Origin: Neopestalotiopsis rosae | Taxonomy: Eukaryota; Ascomycota; Sordariomycetes; Amphisphaeriales; Sporocadaceae | DNA: 64,000 nucleotides | Reading direction: 5' to 3' | NCBI GenBank assembly: GCA_023078685.1 | Contig: JALGAS010000011.1 | Span: 682,001 to 746,000 of the forward strand | Part shown: piece after piece, positions 38,312-52,020 of the stretch | Layout of the letters: every line of letters starts with the position of its first letter | How positions within the stretch are numbered: position 1 is the first letter of the stretch | Position numbers and translations under genes: made by a program | The notes under the pieces: generated by a model | The model's database searches: none | Told to the model about the DNA's origin: nothing | Seen by the model: the letters and a program-made list of their open reading frames with translations, nothing else

Positions 38312-41300
38312 GATATTTATAATTTTTGCTTATTTAGCTATTTAAGAATATCCGGCGGACGATAGCTTTAGCTTTATTCCGATAATTTTAAATAATTTAT
38401 TAATAAAATCCGTAATAAATTAAGGGTTACGATTTATTCCGAATATTTTTAAAAACCTATATATTTTTATACGGACCGAAATAATATATTTTAGCGGCGT
38501 TTTTAGCTATAGCCGTTTAATTATATAATACGCATTAAGCTTTTTTTCCTAATCGATTAATTATTATAAATAAATTATCGAACCCGTATTTATTTAATAG
38601 CATTATTTTAAAATTGCCGATAATATATTATTATATATATAATAAAATAAATAATAGCTTTAATAAACCCGGTATTTTATTTTTTAAATATTTAAAAAAT
38701 TTATACATATAATTTTTTATATATTAATTTACGTTAACGGATTAGCTTAGCTATTAATATTAAGCGGAAATTATTAATATTAAAAATAATAAAACGTTTA
38801 TTATATAGTATTAATCGTTTATTTATATTATACGGCTAATTTATTTCCGAATTTATTATTATTTTATTACGAAAAGTTTCTAAATCCGGATAAATAGCGT
38901 TATTTTTTAAAACCTAATTTATTAATTTAAAGCTAAATAATTCCGGTGGAAGCATATTTTTATTAAATAAAAATATTTTTACGTTAAAATTTAAAAAATT
39001 ATTAAAATATAATCGAAATAAAATTATAATACGTTAAGCTTTTAGCTTTTTTTTAAAATAAATTTTTTATTTTTTAAACGGGATAAAATATTAGCTATTA
39101 TATTTTAAAATTTAAAACGGTAAATAATATAAAAATTATATTAAGCTATTAATTTTACCTATTTAGCTTGCCTAAAATTTAGCTACCGCTTAATACTAAA
39201 ATATTCGAGCGCTTTATAATTTATTACGATTAGAAAAAAACGGGGATTTTAAAATCCGATTAATTTTAATCGCTAATTTTAAAATTTACGGATTATAATT
39301 AAAAGCTTTTTATTATAAATACCGTAATTATTTTTTATATTTTAAAAGCTTTTTAAACAATACGTTATAAAATGCTATTTTCCGGTTTTTTCGTTTTTTT
39401 AAAATAATATTTTAGCTAAAATATTATTAAATATATTAATTTTTATCCGTATTTCGAGGTTATATAAAAAATAATTTAAAATAAAAGCTATTATTAAGCG
39501 ATTCCTAAATTTTTTAAATACGGCTGCGCATTCGGCGTTAAAAACGAAAGCCTAATTTTTATAAATAAGCTTCATTATAAATCTAGCTATTCGGCCGAAT
39601 TCTCGAATAAATTTCCTATAAAAATTATAAAAATTTAGGAAAAATTATATTTTTTTACGGTAATTAAATATTTTTAATCTTTAAAAACGGCTATTTTTTT
39701 AAAATCGATTTCGATATTATCGATATTTATAATAAATTTAAAAAATTTAATACGGGTTACGTAAAATATATATTTTTTAATATCGGTTTATAATTTTATT
39801 TCGCGTAATTTTTATAATATTTTTTTATATAAATTTTATATTCGGTAATATTATTAAAAAAAATAAAAATATTATTTATATACGCGCTATAAAAATCGTT
39901 TAAACATTTTATAAGCGTATTATTAATAAACCGCTAAAAAATAAAAAGTTTATTCGATAAATTAAAAAATAATATTTTATATTTATATATACCGTATCGC
40001 ATATAGAACGTTATTATATTTTTATTTTTAAAAATTATCCGGATTTTATAAAAAATTTATTTAATATTAATTTTTATAAAATTTTTAATTTTAGCTAAAC
40101 GGTTTATAATTTTATTAATTAATAAAAAAAAAATATTTATTTTTTTAATTAAAGCATTTAGCTTTTTATAATTTATATATAATCGTAATTTTCCGTTTAT
40201 TTTAAAAGCGAAAAAAATAAAAGCGGCTTATAATGCGGAATTAAGCTTAATAAATTTTTTATTTAAATTTTCGATAATATATTTTTTATATATTTTTAAT
40301 TTTTTTAGGGATATTTTATATAAAAGGCTAAATTTAAATTTTAAGGTATTTTTTTAAAATCGATTTTATAATTTATTTTTAAATACGGGGGTAAAAAATT
40401 ATTTAAAGCCGCTTTATTAAATACGTTTAAATATTTATAATATTATTTTAAAATAATTTTACGAATTTATTACCGTAAATTATTATCGTTTTATTTTAAT
40501 TTTTTATCCTTTTTATTTATAATTATACGGTTAATTTTATATAAATAAATAATTTTTATATTTTTAAAATTAATAATAGCTAAAAATACTTTAAAGCTAA
40601 TTATCGCGATATTTAATATTTTATCTTTATATTATTTAAATAAATCGCGTTTTAAACGGTATAAGCTATTTTTATTTTTATATAATTAAAAATATTTAAA
40701 AAATAATTATTTTTTTTCTCCTAAAAATCTTTTATATTGGGATATTTTTAATATTTTTTATTTTTTTTAATATTTCCTTTATATTTAGTATATTTTTGCG
40801 CCGTAAAAAAAAGTGCGTAATTAAAAAAGCATAAATAATTAACCGGAAGGTTAGCTTTAAAAGCCGGGGTTTATTAGTAACCGTCGGGCCTAACGCTTTT
40901 ATAAATTATTTTTTTAATTTTACGATACGCTTTTAAACGCTATTTAATTTTCGTTGCTTTTTTTAAAAAAATTATTTTTTATATTTTATTTTTCTTTTTT
41001 ACGGACGCTTTTACGATAAAAGCCTTATTAATAAATAAACGGCGGAAAATAATTACGGCTTTTTATTTTTTATTTTATTTCTTTTTATTTTTACGCTTTA
41101 TTAATTTATCCCTTTTTTCGATATCGCGTTAAAATTATTTATTTTTATCCGGGATAAAATTTTTAATTTAATTTATCGGGATATTAATAATTTTTAAGCC
41201 TAAAAAATTAAAAAAAAATAATCGATAATAATATATATTAATATCGATATTATATTCCTCCAATTATTTTTTCCCGATAATTATATTATATTTTATATTA

Positions 41301-43798
41301 ATAACTATTAATAAAATTTGCTAAAAAATCTTTTTAATAATCCTAAAATTAGCGAATAAAATTACGTCGATTATTTAAATTACTTTACCGTCGAATCCGT
41401 TTACGTATTTATATTCGAAATTCCTCGTTATTTTAGGCTTTAAAAATTTATATATACGTTATATAAAATTCTAATTTATAAATAAATATCCGCTTGCTTT
41501 TATATCGGCGAGAAAATTTTTAATAATTAACGATATATTATTATTCGCTATTAAATTAATAAAAAAAAAATTTTCCTCCTAATATTAAATTAAAAAAATT
41601 ATATAAAATATCCTTTATTACGTTTTTTATAATTAATATATCCTTTAAAAAAAGGCTATTTATCCTAAAATTATTTTTTTCCTTTTTATTATTATTAAAA
41701 ATATCGCTTTTTTAATTATTTAAGCCTTTTCCTAAAAATCGCTTAAATTAATCGTAATTAAAAATAGCTCGATTAAAGCGGGCTATAATAATAGCAATTT
41801 TAATAATTTTATTTTTATTATTAAATTTATTAATATTTTTCGGATAATTATAAATAAAATATCCGGTTTTATTATAATAAAAATAGCGTTTTTTTAAATT
41901 CGGCGCTAGACCTTTAAATTTAATAATTTAAAAATATCGGGAACCGGCTTAGCTTTATTTTTATCCTTATTTTTAGGCTTATTTTTATTATTATTATTAT
42001 TATTATTATTTTTATTAAATAAAAGCTAATTTTTATTATTTTAGCGCTATATATAAAATAAATTAAAATTAAAAAATATTTCGGCTTTTTAACGAATATA
42101 TTTTTAAAAAATTATATTTTTATTAATATAAAAGTATACGAAAGCGTTAGCTAAGCTAATTAATAAGCGGTGCTTAAATTTATTTTTTTAAATATCCTTA
42201 TTAACGCGGTATTTTTTTATTAAATAGACGAATTCGTTTTTAAATATTTAATAATTATCGCTTATTTTTATACGTAATTCCTAAAATTCGATAATAGCGT
42301 TTTTTTTTGCGTTAAAATCGTAATATTCCTTTTAAAAATATTTTATAAAAGCTTTAATAATTTCGATATAATCGGGGTATCCCTAGCGTAAATACGGTAT
42401 TAAAGCCTTAAATATAAAATTTTTAATATAAAATTTAATTTTAGCGAATTTAGCGCGCTTATCGTTAAAATAATTAGTATTTATTTCTAATTTATCGGAT
42501 ATTTAAAAATATTATTATTCGAATATAACGTTATTTTTATCGGCGTTATTACAAAAATCGGGAATATAAAATTTACCGGATTTTTTAAATTTTTTATATA
42601 AAAAAATAATAAATATTTTTATAATAATATTAGCCTCGCATAAGCATATTTTAAATTAAATAATTTTTCTTAAGGCTCGGTATTATCGGGCTTATTTTTC
42701 TAAAAAATTTATTATAACATCGACGTTATTTTAATAATCGTTTTCCTAAATTTTTTTTTAAATAACGAGCTTTTTTATTAGCTTATTAGCTTTATTAAAT
42801 AAATTTGCTAAATTAATAATATTTTTACGATTTTTTAAATATATTTTTTAAATTTATATAATATAAGCCTTTATAAAATAAATTCGGATTTTAAATTCGT
42901 TTTATATAGCCTTTATATTTTTTTCGCAAAATTTTTAAAAATATTAAAAAATAATAGCGCTATCGGTTTTAAATTATATTTTTTTTAAAAAATAAAATTA
43001 ATAAATTTTATAATCGGCTTAATATTTTAAATATAATATTTAATAAAATAATTTATTTTAAATCGGATATTATTTAAAAACGTTTTAAATTTAAAAAAGA
43101 AAATAATTAAGCTAATATTAGCATATTTTTAAAAAAAATTTTATAAAAAGCCGGCTCGGATTCGCCCTTTTTTTTTTATCGAAAAATAATTATTTTATTA
43201 ACGGCATTAAAAATTTCGATATTTTCGGTAGCGTTAAATATTTATTAAAAGCTAAAATCGATTTTAATTTTAGGCTTTATAATTTTATTTAATTTATTAT
43301 TTAAATAATTTACGGCCTAAATAGCCTTTTCGAAAACCTTTTTTACGGCTTTTTTAGCGGCGGGAATACCCTTTTTAAAATAAAAATTACCCTCGGCGAT
43401 ATCGGCTATAATAATTAACAATATCGATTAATAAATAAAATCTAAATTTAGATATATCTTCTGGCGCGTTTTAGCACCGCGTTTATTTTTATATATTATT
43501 TAAATCGTATAATTTTTATTCGTTCTCGATTTTAAAAATTAATAGAATATTATCGATACCTTCCTAAGCGGTTATCGATAATTTTTAGATTATATTACGG
43601 TCCGTAAAATTATATAAGCTAGGCTAATATATACCCTATTAATATATATTAATTTAAAAACGAAAAACTAAAAATCTACGGAGCTACGGGCGTTGCTTTA
43701 TATATAATACGAATAGCATAATAGGGGACGAACCCTATTAAAGCTTACCTATAGCGTGCCAATAGCCGGTTAATAGGGCAGCTATAGCTGCTATTATA
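38312..43798 (-). mobile_element. truncated gypsy family 2 retrotransposon
   Basis: Runs parallel to 14668-27785 minus the family 1 and 141-bp insertions, with differences mainly transitions. It has only the right LTR (43593-43798, 206 bp). The left LTR and about 1.4 kb of the integrase side are missing; homology starts abruptly at about 38312 next to a MITE end. The RT region is on the minus strand near 39900-40080. It preserves the uninterrupted target (GCCGATAATATATTATTA near 38616) of the family 1 insertion. Confidence 0.85.
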
Positions 43799-46590
43799 AT
43801 TTTAAATTTAAATTTAAATTAATTTAATTAATTTAGGTTTTAATTAAATAATTAACTGAAGTAATTAAACTTAACTTACCGTTTTTAAAATCTTATTAAA
43901 TCTTACTTTTTAAATTACATAAATTGATAAGCTTTAATTAAGCAATTAAAGAAATCAAATAAATTCGAATTAATTAAAAAAATAATTTAAAAAATATTTA
44001 TTTAAATTCGAATAATAACGTTATAATAAAGTTTTATAATAAATAAAGCATTATATTTATAAAACCTAATCTAGTTAAGTTATTTATATTATAATTAAAT
44101 AATTTATAAAATTAAAAATCGATAAGTTCTTGAGTTTTTAAGTGGACTTAAATTAGTGATTATTTTATAAAATTTCATTTCAATAAATAATTGCTTTTAT
44201 AAATTTTAATTAAGCAACTAATCAAACTATTTATATTCGAGCTAGCATTTTTCATAACTTGATTAATTTAATTAATTAATTAAATAATTGACTTTAAATT
44301 AAAACTCACTTAAGTTAACTGCTAGTTAACTTATTACTAACCCTGATAAAACTACGTAGTTTAGTTTTTGATTAATTAAAATTAAAAATTAAAATTAATC
44401 GTTAGCACCTTATTTAAAACGTTACTTAAAATTAAATGATTTCATCACCACCCTGATTAAAACTAAATTTATTCGATTGCTACCTTAATTAAAACTAAAT
44501 AAATTAATTAGTAACTAAATCATTTATCAAACTAAAAAAACGATTTATAACGCTGCTAAATAATATTATTCCTTTCCTTTTAATAATTTTCGTTATTTTT
44601 AAATAATTAAAAGAATTGTTCAATTAGTGACTTATAAGTTAATTAACTCATTTGATTTAATTGATAAGTTTAATAAAATATATTTATCTCTTTATTTGCT
44701 TAAATAAAATTGAAGTTAATTAAGTTGACTGGAATTTTATTTAAAGCTTGAGCCTAGAGTCGTAACGAATGGTTTTAATTATTAGTTTTATTTAATTGAT
44801 AATTAAACTACGTGGTTTTACTCAAGCAATTAATTAAAAACCATTCGTAGTTAATCAGTTCGTTTAGTTAGTGTAATTAAGAACTAAAAAACTACAATTT
44901 TTTCAAAGTTTATTTATTATACTAAAGCTTTATATAAAATTAATTGACGTAGTAAAAAAGAATTTTAATATATCATTTATTCTATTTTATTTAGTGAAAA
45001 TCGATTTTCAATATTTACTTTAAAAATAAATAAAATATTAATTAACAAATAATACTTAATAAAACCTTAAGATTGGAAAAAACAAAAATCGATAAAATCA
45101 ATATAATTATCAGAAACATTGCGTTTTTATCCTTTTAAATCAGGTTTTATTAATAAATGTTAACACTTAATAATACTTTTTGATTTAGTTATTATTTTCT
45201 TTTATCCGTATTTAATTAACTAGTGTATTTAATTACTAATTATGCGAAGTTTAATTTTAAACAAAGCATTAACTAAGTACCGTAGCTTTAGTTAAGTCAC
45301 TAATTAACTACGATTATAGTTAATTACGCGTAATTAATTATTAATTCATTATTTTGCAACCCTATTAATTATAAATTAAAAAAGGCTAAAATGAATAAAA
45401 TAATTAATTATATCTAGGATTAGCTTTGAGTTAACTAGCAGTTAACTAAAGTAAGTTTGATTTAAATTCAATTGAGTTAAGTTAATTAACTAATTTAATT
45501 AAGTTTTTAAAACCGGTAAAGAAAACTTGATTAATTTAGTTAATAGCTTAAGTAACTTGATAAGTTTTTAAAAGTGCTAACTCAAACTTATTGATTTAAT
45601 TAATTGCTTAAATAAAACTTAACTTAAACTTGATAAGTTTTTAAAAGTGCTAACTCAAACTTATTGATTTAATTAATTGCTTAAATAAAACTTAACTTAA
45701 ATGAGTTAACCCAAACTCAACCTGCCAACATTAATTATACCAAATAATTAATTATATAACGTCTTGTTATTTTAACTTGTTCAAAAGAAAAAAAGACCTT
45801 AATACCATCATCCCTTTATTTATTTATCAAAATTCGAATCTTAATAATTATAATGAAAACCGTGATACTTTGTTTGTATCTATAATGTTTAAACAGGCAC
45901 TTTTAAAAAATTTAAACTGAATATTATTTAATAAAGTTAAATATTTGTTTCTACTATAATTTGTAAAATTCCTTTTATTTTATTAATTTAAGCGGTTATT
46001 ATATTTAATATTAAATAGAATTAGCTATGTTAATTAAATCTTTAATTCTTAGTTAATAACCAAATTAAATCAAATTAAATCAAATTAAATCAAATTAAAT
46101 TAAGAATGATTTAATTTGATTAATTGCTTGATTAAAACTAAATGATTTAATTATTGATTAAATCATTTAATTAATTAAAGAAATCTTTTACGAACTTATG
46201 AATAACTAAAATTAATCGTTGCAACCCTGCTAATTAAAATTCATTTTATTTTTTTATTATTATATTTTAATTAATTATTATTCTAAATAATCATTATCTT
46301 AATAAATTTTATTAACTCTTTAAAATGAATATTTAAAATCGCGTTTATTTTAAAAAAAAGGAATACTTGCTTTATATTTTATTTTCATTATTTCGTTTTA
46401 TTTAATATAAGCAGGGTTAGCATTAACTTAACTGTTAATTAACTTAAATGAGCTTAGTTTAAAATTATTTAATTTATATATCTAATTAATTCAATTAAAT
46501 TTTTAAAACTGCTAACTAATAATTTATTAGCAGGGTTTATATTTTTAGTTTTTAGTTTTAATTAACTAATAATTAAACTACGTATCTTTA

Positions 46591-49380
46591 TATAATAATA
46601 GGACGACGCGAGAACGAATAAATATCGATACGAGGGCGAATAAGCAACGGTTCGTTCACGAACTGGTGAGGTGCGGCAATATACGGGGGGTAATAATAAA
46701 ATTAAAAGCTACGGTATTAATTTTATATATGTACGGGATATTATATAGGACCGGTTTATAATAATAGCTGGCAATAATAAACCGAGAGGGTAACCACGTT
46801 ATAATTATCCCCTTTTTAGCCGTTGCTTCGACCCCGAAGCATTAGTTTTTATAGCATTTAATATAAATTAATTAAACCCGGATTTAAATTAATTTTTTTA
46901 ATAATTAATAATAATTACGGTATTATCCGCGAAATAAGCTTATCCGATTCCGATAAATTATTAGGGATATTTAGCTATTATGCTAGATTTATATTACGAC
47001 GACGAATTAATTATACGATCGATTACGTATTATTAATTCCCTAACGGCGATTATATTACGATTCGGCTAAATATCGCTATATTAGGATTAAATAAATAAT
47101 TAAAAAATTAATTATTATTAAAAATAATATTTTATATTAAAAATTATTTTATAATTAACGGACGGACGGGATTTAACGGGGAATTAAAATTAAATAATTA
47201 AACGATTAAACGATTAAACAACGGATTATTATAAATATACCGATAAATTATTATCGATATAATAATTTATAATTAAGCGACGATAAAAAATAGGATTATA
47301 ACGAATAAAATAAATTATTAATATATATTCGTCGGTATTAATTATATAAAGGGAAAATTTTATAAAAACGAAAACTTTTATAATATTATTATAACGATTT
47401 AACGTTATTTACGCGATTTAATAATAATTTATTTTAAAAATATTTTAATTTTTAATAAATAATAATATTATATTTTTAGCAAAATATTATTTTACTTTTT
47501 TTATCCCGGCGGGTATTATCGGCTAAAAATACTAATAATTTAAAATCCTTAATAATAATTTAAAATTAAAGCCGAATAAATTTTATAATAATAAATAAAG
47601 AAATTAGGGTTAATAACGGCCGGGTAATAATATAAAAATATTTTTATAGCGTATCGCGGTCGACCCGGTATTAATCCGATTATAATTCGGTAAATATAAA
47701 TATTAAATTAAATAATTTTTATAGCTTAATAATAATCCTAATTATATTTTCGTATATACTAAATAGCGTTATAAATTACGTTTTTAATTTAATTCGCAAA
47801 CGCTCCGTTAATTTAATATTACGAACATGCACCCTTGCAGAGGGTTAAACAAATGCGTTAGCGCTTAAGAAGGTATGCTGCGGGGCAATGATTATGGCCC
47901 TGGCCAAAAAACCCAGCCACCCCTGCCAGCCGTCAATAAATATTAACAGGATTATAGCCTTAAAAATAATTTATTAGCATGGATTATAGGGATTATTATG
48001 ATTTATAAAATCCAGGAATAAAGGGGATTATATTTATTAATATAATTTAAAGCAAATATTAATAAAAGAATAAATGGATATATTAGGGACGGATTTCCTA
48101 CGGTTATATAAATAATTATTATTTTAATAATTAATTTAAGCATTTATTTTATTTATAAATAAAGCACTTAATACGCTTTAACGATTATATTTATAAATCC
48201 CTTTAAAATTATATTAATTATTTTTTGCTTAATATAGTTATTTTTTTTAGCTAGCGCATCCTATTAGCATAAACCCACCTAGATTTATATTCCAGGTTTA
48301 TTTAAAAAACCCGACCGTATAACTCGTCATATTTAGTATAAAAATACCGGGTATTAGCCGCTTCCGTTTAACGATTATTATTTTAATTTTTAAAAAATTA
48401 AAAATAATTATCGAAATCCCAAAAATATTATTTTAGCTTTTATTATATAGCTTCGAATAATTTTATAATAATAATTTTATAATAATTAGCGTTACGAATT
48501 AAATTAGCGGTTTATTTAAAAAAACGCCGTTTAATCGCTAGCGATTCGTTCCGCTATTATCGGGTTTTCGTTTTCGAGCCGCTAAATTTTGCGATTTTAT
48601 AAAAATCGGTATTAGGAATTTATTTTCGAAACGGCTAAATTAATATATTAATATAATTATCGGTATTTTTTCGGGATATTATCGAAAATATAACGAAAAT
48701 CGGCGAGCTATTTATTTTATTATTTAAACGAAAATTTTAGCGTAAAAATATTAATTAACCTTTTTAAATTAACGTTATAATCGCGTTCCGACCCCGAATC
48801 GTTATCGCGACGACGGCGACGGGACGACGAAAAAAACGCGTTTTTTTCGTTTTATTATTATAATTATTAAAGCTTTTTTTTAATATTATTAGCTATTCGG
48901 CTCGATCGATTTATTATTAAAAATCGTTAAGCTATTATTAAATAACGATAAAGGAAAAATTATTTTGCAATTAATCGGTAAATTATTAATAAATAATAGC
49001 TAATTTAACGTTAAGGGTATTAGCTAAATTAAATATAATTATAATAATAAAACGTATAATACGCGAATTTTGCGAATACGCTATTTTTATGCGTTTGCGC
49101 TAAAAATCGACGGGGACGATAAAAATAACGATACCGTAAGCTACCGGGGGGTAAAGCTTTTAAAATTATAATAATAAAACGACGCGAAAACGAATAAATA
49201 TCGATATAAAGGCGAATAAATAACGGTTCGTTTATAAATTAATAAAATACGGTAATATACGGGGGGTTAATAATAAAATTAAAAGCTACGGTATTAATTT
49301 TACGTACGTACGGGATATTATATAAGACCGGTTTATAATGGCAGCTAATAACGATGGACCGGGAGGGTGACCACGTTATA
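46591..49380. mobile_element. non-autonomous LTR element with internal solo LTR
   Basis: Direct LTRs of 213-214 bp at 46591-46803 and 49167-49380 start TATAATAATA and finish CCACGTTATA (originally TG...CA). The interior is about 1.85 kb after removing the nested solo LTR, and I find no RT, integrase or gag motif in any frame. A CCGGGGGG run just before the right LTR could be the polypurine tract. Flanks CTTTA and ATTAA do not match clearly. It may be a TRIM/LARD-like element or a deleted autonomous one. Confidence 0.75.
47817..48331 (+). repeat. solo LTR of gypsy family 1
   Basis: 515 bp, TATTACGAACATGCACCC to CGACCGTATAACTCGTCATA, homologous to the LTRs at 14973 and 21844. Flanks TTTAA/TTTAG look like a 5-bp duplication with one G/A change. 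Some stretches (e.g. 47821-47930) are less mutated than in the full element. Confidence 0.85.
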
Positions 49381-49578
49381 ATTAATTACGGTTTTAATTA
49401 ATAACGCGTAATTTAATTAAATCACAGCCTTGATTATAATAAAATTACCGTGTTTTAATAAATGCACTTTAATTAAAAAAAGTAAATTTTAGATTTTAAA
49501 CTAAGGCTGCTATTAATCACGATTTTTTATGCTTATTTTAAATTTTAATATTTTCAAACTTTTATAAGATTAATTATA

Positions 49579-52020
49579 TTAATAATTATTCAAGTTGAAA
49601 CACTGCGGAATAAAATATGAATTATGCCGCAAGTGAAGCTGTAAAGGAACAGCGTCTCGCTCATCGCGAGCACGGAGAATACCATTCTTAACTTCGAGAA
49701 TACATGGCCATACTCCCTTTATATCGTCCATGGCCTGCAAAATCTGGCCGAGTTGTCGGGCGATATCAGGATGATCCCACGTCAAATTCTCCAAGTGCCG
49801 CCTCATTAAGACGACACCGGCCGTCGTTGACAAGGTGTAGGCAAAGTCGAGCGGCAGGAAACACAGTTCATAATACTTTGTATATGATCTGATGAGGCGC
49901 AGGATTGCTGTGACAGACTCATAGCATATGTCAACATCGTCAGTTGTCGACATGCCCGGCTTGCCCCATAGGTTACTAGGGGGTCTGTGAAGGGTGATCA
50001 TAGCTGTGTGGAAGAGCAAGCTGGGATAGGATTCCTGACATCAGCCTGGCTCTTTTGGCAGTGATGATGGAATGATGAGTCGACTTACTGGAGATGTATT
50101 ACGCTTGCAGGAATTTGGCCAATGGACCACTGATTCCAGTGCAGTCGGCTTGGCAGGGCCATGAGCCACCGGTTCAAGGCAACATTGAGCTGCTGCACAA
50201 TGGCAATAACAACGGCATCATCGGGATTAGACCTGCGATTTTCAAAGAGCTCTGTAATCATGCGATGTATAATCTTGGACAGCTCCGCCTGGTGTACAAA
50301 TGCTTCGACGTGGATGATACCGTCTTGAACCGAATTGTCATGAATCCCGCAGGAATCTAGAAGCGACTTCCAGTTTGGAGGATAAGGCAGTCGCACAGGG
50401 CTACGTACGTCGGACTCATACGTATGCAGGGCTGGAGGTCGGCCAAAGAAGAGACTGAGCTGCTTGTCGAGCACAAATGCTGCCCAGTAGACACGGCGGA
50501 ATATCTCACGGTCGATGACCTCTTCCTGGTTATCTGTCGTGGCAGCACTGGCAGTAGCAGTCGAGGCCGCAGAAGAAGCAGCAATCCAATTGGCAGGGTC
50601 GAGATGAAGGCCCATTTCGTGAGTCAGCCGAAAAGCCATGCCGCATAGCAGCCAACCTCGAGAAGTACGCCCTCGCCCAATCTCACATTGGCCCAAGAGC
50701 AACAATGCCTGTAGCAAGGTGATGTCCGGATGATCCAGTGAAGCTTGCACGAGGTGCTGTGCTTGTTGCAAGTAAACCTCAGCGAGAGGTCTCTTTGCGA
50801 CGTCGTCGGTAATGAGGGCGCCCATGGCACAGATTGCGCATATCAGCACGTCCGAGTAGCGTCGCCCCGTGGCCCCATGATAGTCTCTTAAAAAATACTC
50901 ACGGTGGATCGACATGTTGAACGAATACTGGTGCTTGAAGAATTCCACCATCAGCTCTTGCGAAATGGCACCATGGGGCTCGGGATGGCGAATCCGAGCA
51001 CATGGGGAACCAAAAACGCCATCTGCTGCCAAGTTTACCGCCTCGGATTCCACGTCACCGGTGGTTTCATGACTCGATGTTGGCTCCTCACCCGAGTTGG
51101 GTGGCCGCGAATCGCCGGACAGGGCTATCTGAAGAAGACTTGTGCCGCCATAGAATTGAGCCGCCCCGCCCCGGACCAGCCTACGGAGTTGGCCCGTCTT
51201 TGCTCTTGCTCGGGCCAAGTCGCCCTCTCTCATGTCTGCGTTTGCCGTGGCGGCACTATCGCTGGCTGTTGGCTGTCGTGGTAGTAGAGCAGCAGATGTT
51301 GATGCTTCAGAGCTGTATTCTGCGAGCATAGCCGCGCGCTGATCATTGTCGGCGTCTGCAACTGCGCGGAGCAGTAGTTCTAGCGAAGCGACTTGGCCCT
51401 CGAGTGCCTGGACGTAGCTCTTAGGCATCGGTCTAGTTGATCGTAACAACTCTTAACATGCGCTCCTTGTTGGCCCACGATGGCCGGGGCGGGAGAGCTG
51501 ATTAATCGCACCTTAATTTTTCGCCAGCACCGCGGTCGCATTCGGCACCAGCCTGGCGGCATTTCGCGCAGGGGTTTTTGCGATCACATTTGATCTGTGA
51601 GCATCGTAAGGTGAGCATCATGGTCTCTGCTCATGGCCTGTAAAGTGAGATAGATACATGGTCCATTCAGGCTCTCGAAGAGCGTCGCCCAAAGGCTACG
51701 GACCTCCAGCATACCTTTCGCTTCCGGCACCTGAGACAGCTGCGAGTAAGGGTCAACGAGGAGAACACGCCGCGATATACGTTTCATTTCCTGGTGGCAA
51801 AGTCAAGTTATACGTACGCCAGGGATGTTCCAATGTCCTGTGGCTCATCGGTGTCGCTTTGGGGCGGCCGGCCGAGGGTCTGCATAGTGGATGATAAATC
51901 GGGCACGTTGCTATGGCTGCAGGCTGGAGATGATGCAGAATAAAGATCATCATTATTTTCACTTGATTGCAATAAACTCAATTCATTAAACACTAGTTGG
52001 GCTCGGGACACCAAGGCCAT
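49579..52020 (-). CDS. Zn2Cys6 fungal-specific transcription factor
   Basis: Nuclear DNA-binding regulator. My model has five exons: 52020-51818, 51739-51715, 51594-51512, 51432-50089 and 50020-49579. GT-AG introns and 2097 nt in frame give 698 residues. Splicing reconstitutes a perfect zinc cluster, Cys 69, 72, 79, 85, 88 and 95 (CxxCx6C then CxxCx6C), spread over three exons. It is followed by PMPKSYVQALEGQVASLELLL, the usual linker and coiled coil. The fungal-specific transcription factor domain lies in the large exon (EFFKHQYSFNMSIHREYFL; GRGRTSRGWLLCGMAFRLTH; REIFRRVYWAAFVLDKQLSL), and the last exon starts LLFHTAMITLHRPP. It sits directly downstream of the permease on the same strand, so it probably regulates this cluster (inference). 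Its final residues run into the edge of the RIP block, so the native C-terminus may have been replaced. The start ATG is less certain than the rest. Confidence 0.88.

Larger units (their letters stand above)
11641..49570. repeat. 38-kb RIP-mutated A+T-rich repeat block
   Basis: Composition is overwhelmingly A+T, and essentially no open frame longer than 60 codons exists across nearly 38 kb. Conserved retroelement motifs are still readable but interrupted by TAA/TAG where Trp or Gln codons are expected. CpA and TpG are nearly absent while TpA is abundant and many CpG remain. This matches RIP, the fungal premeiotic process that turns C to T mainly in CpA context within duplicated DNA. The block contains nested LTR retrotransposons and MITEs, listed separately. 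It likely behaves as constitutive heterochromatin (inference). Intervals not covered by a separate entry (e.g. 28109-29474, 33601-35237, 44346-46590) hold degraded MITE pieces and no gene. Confidence 0.93.
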
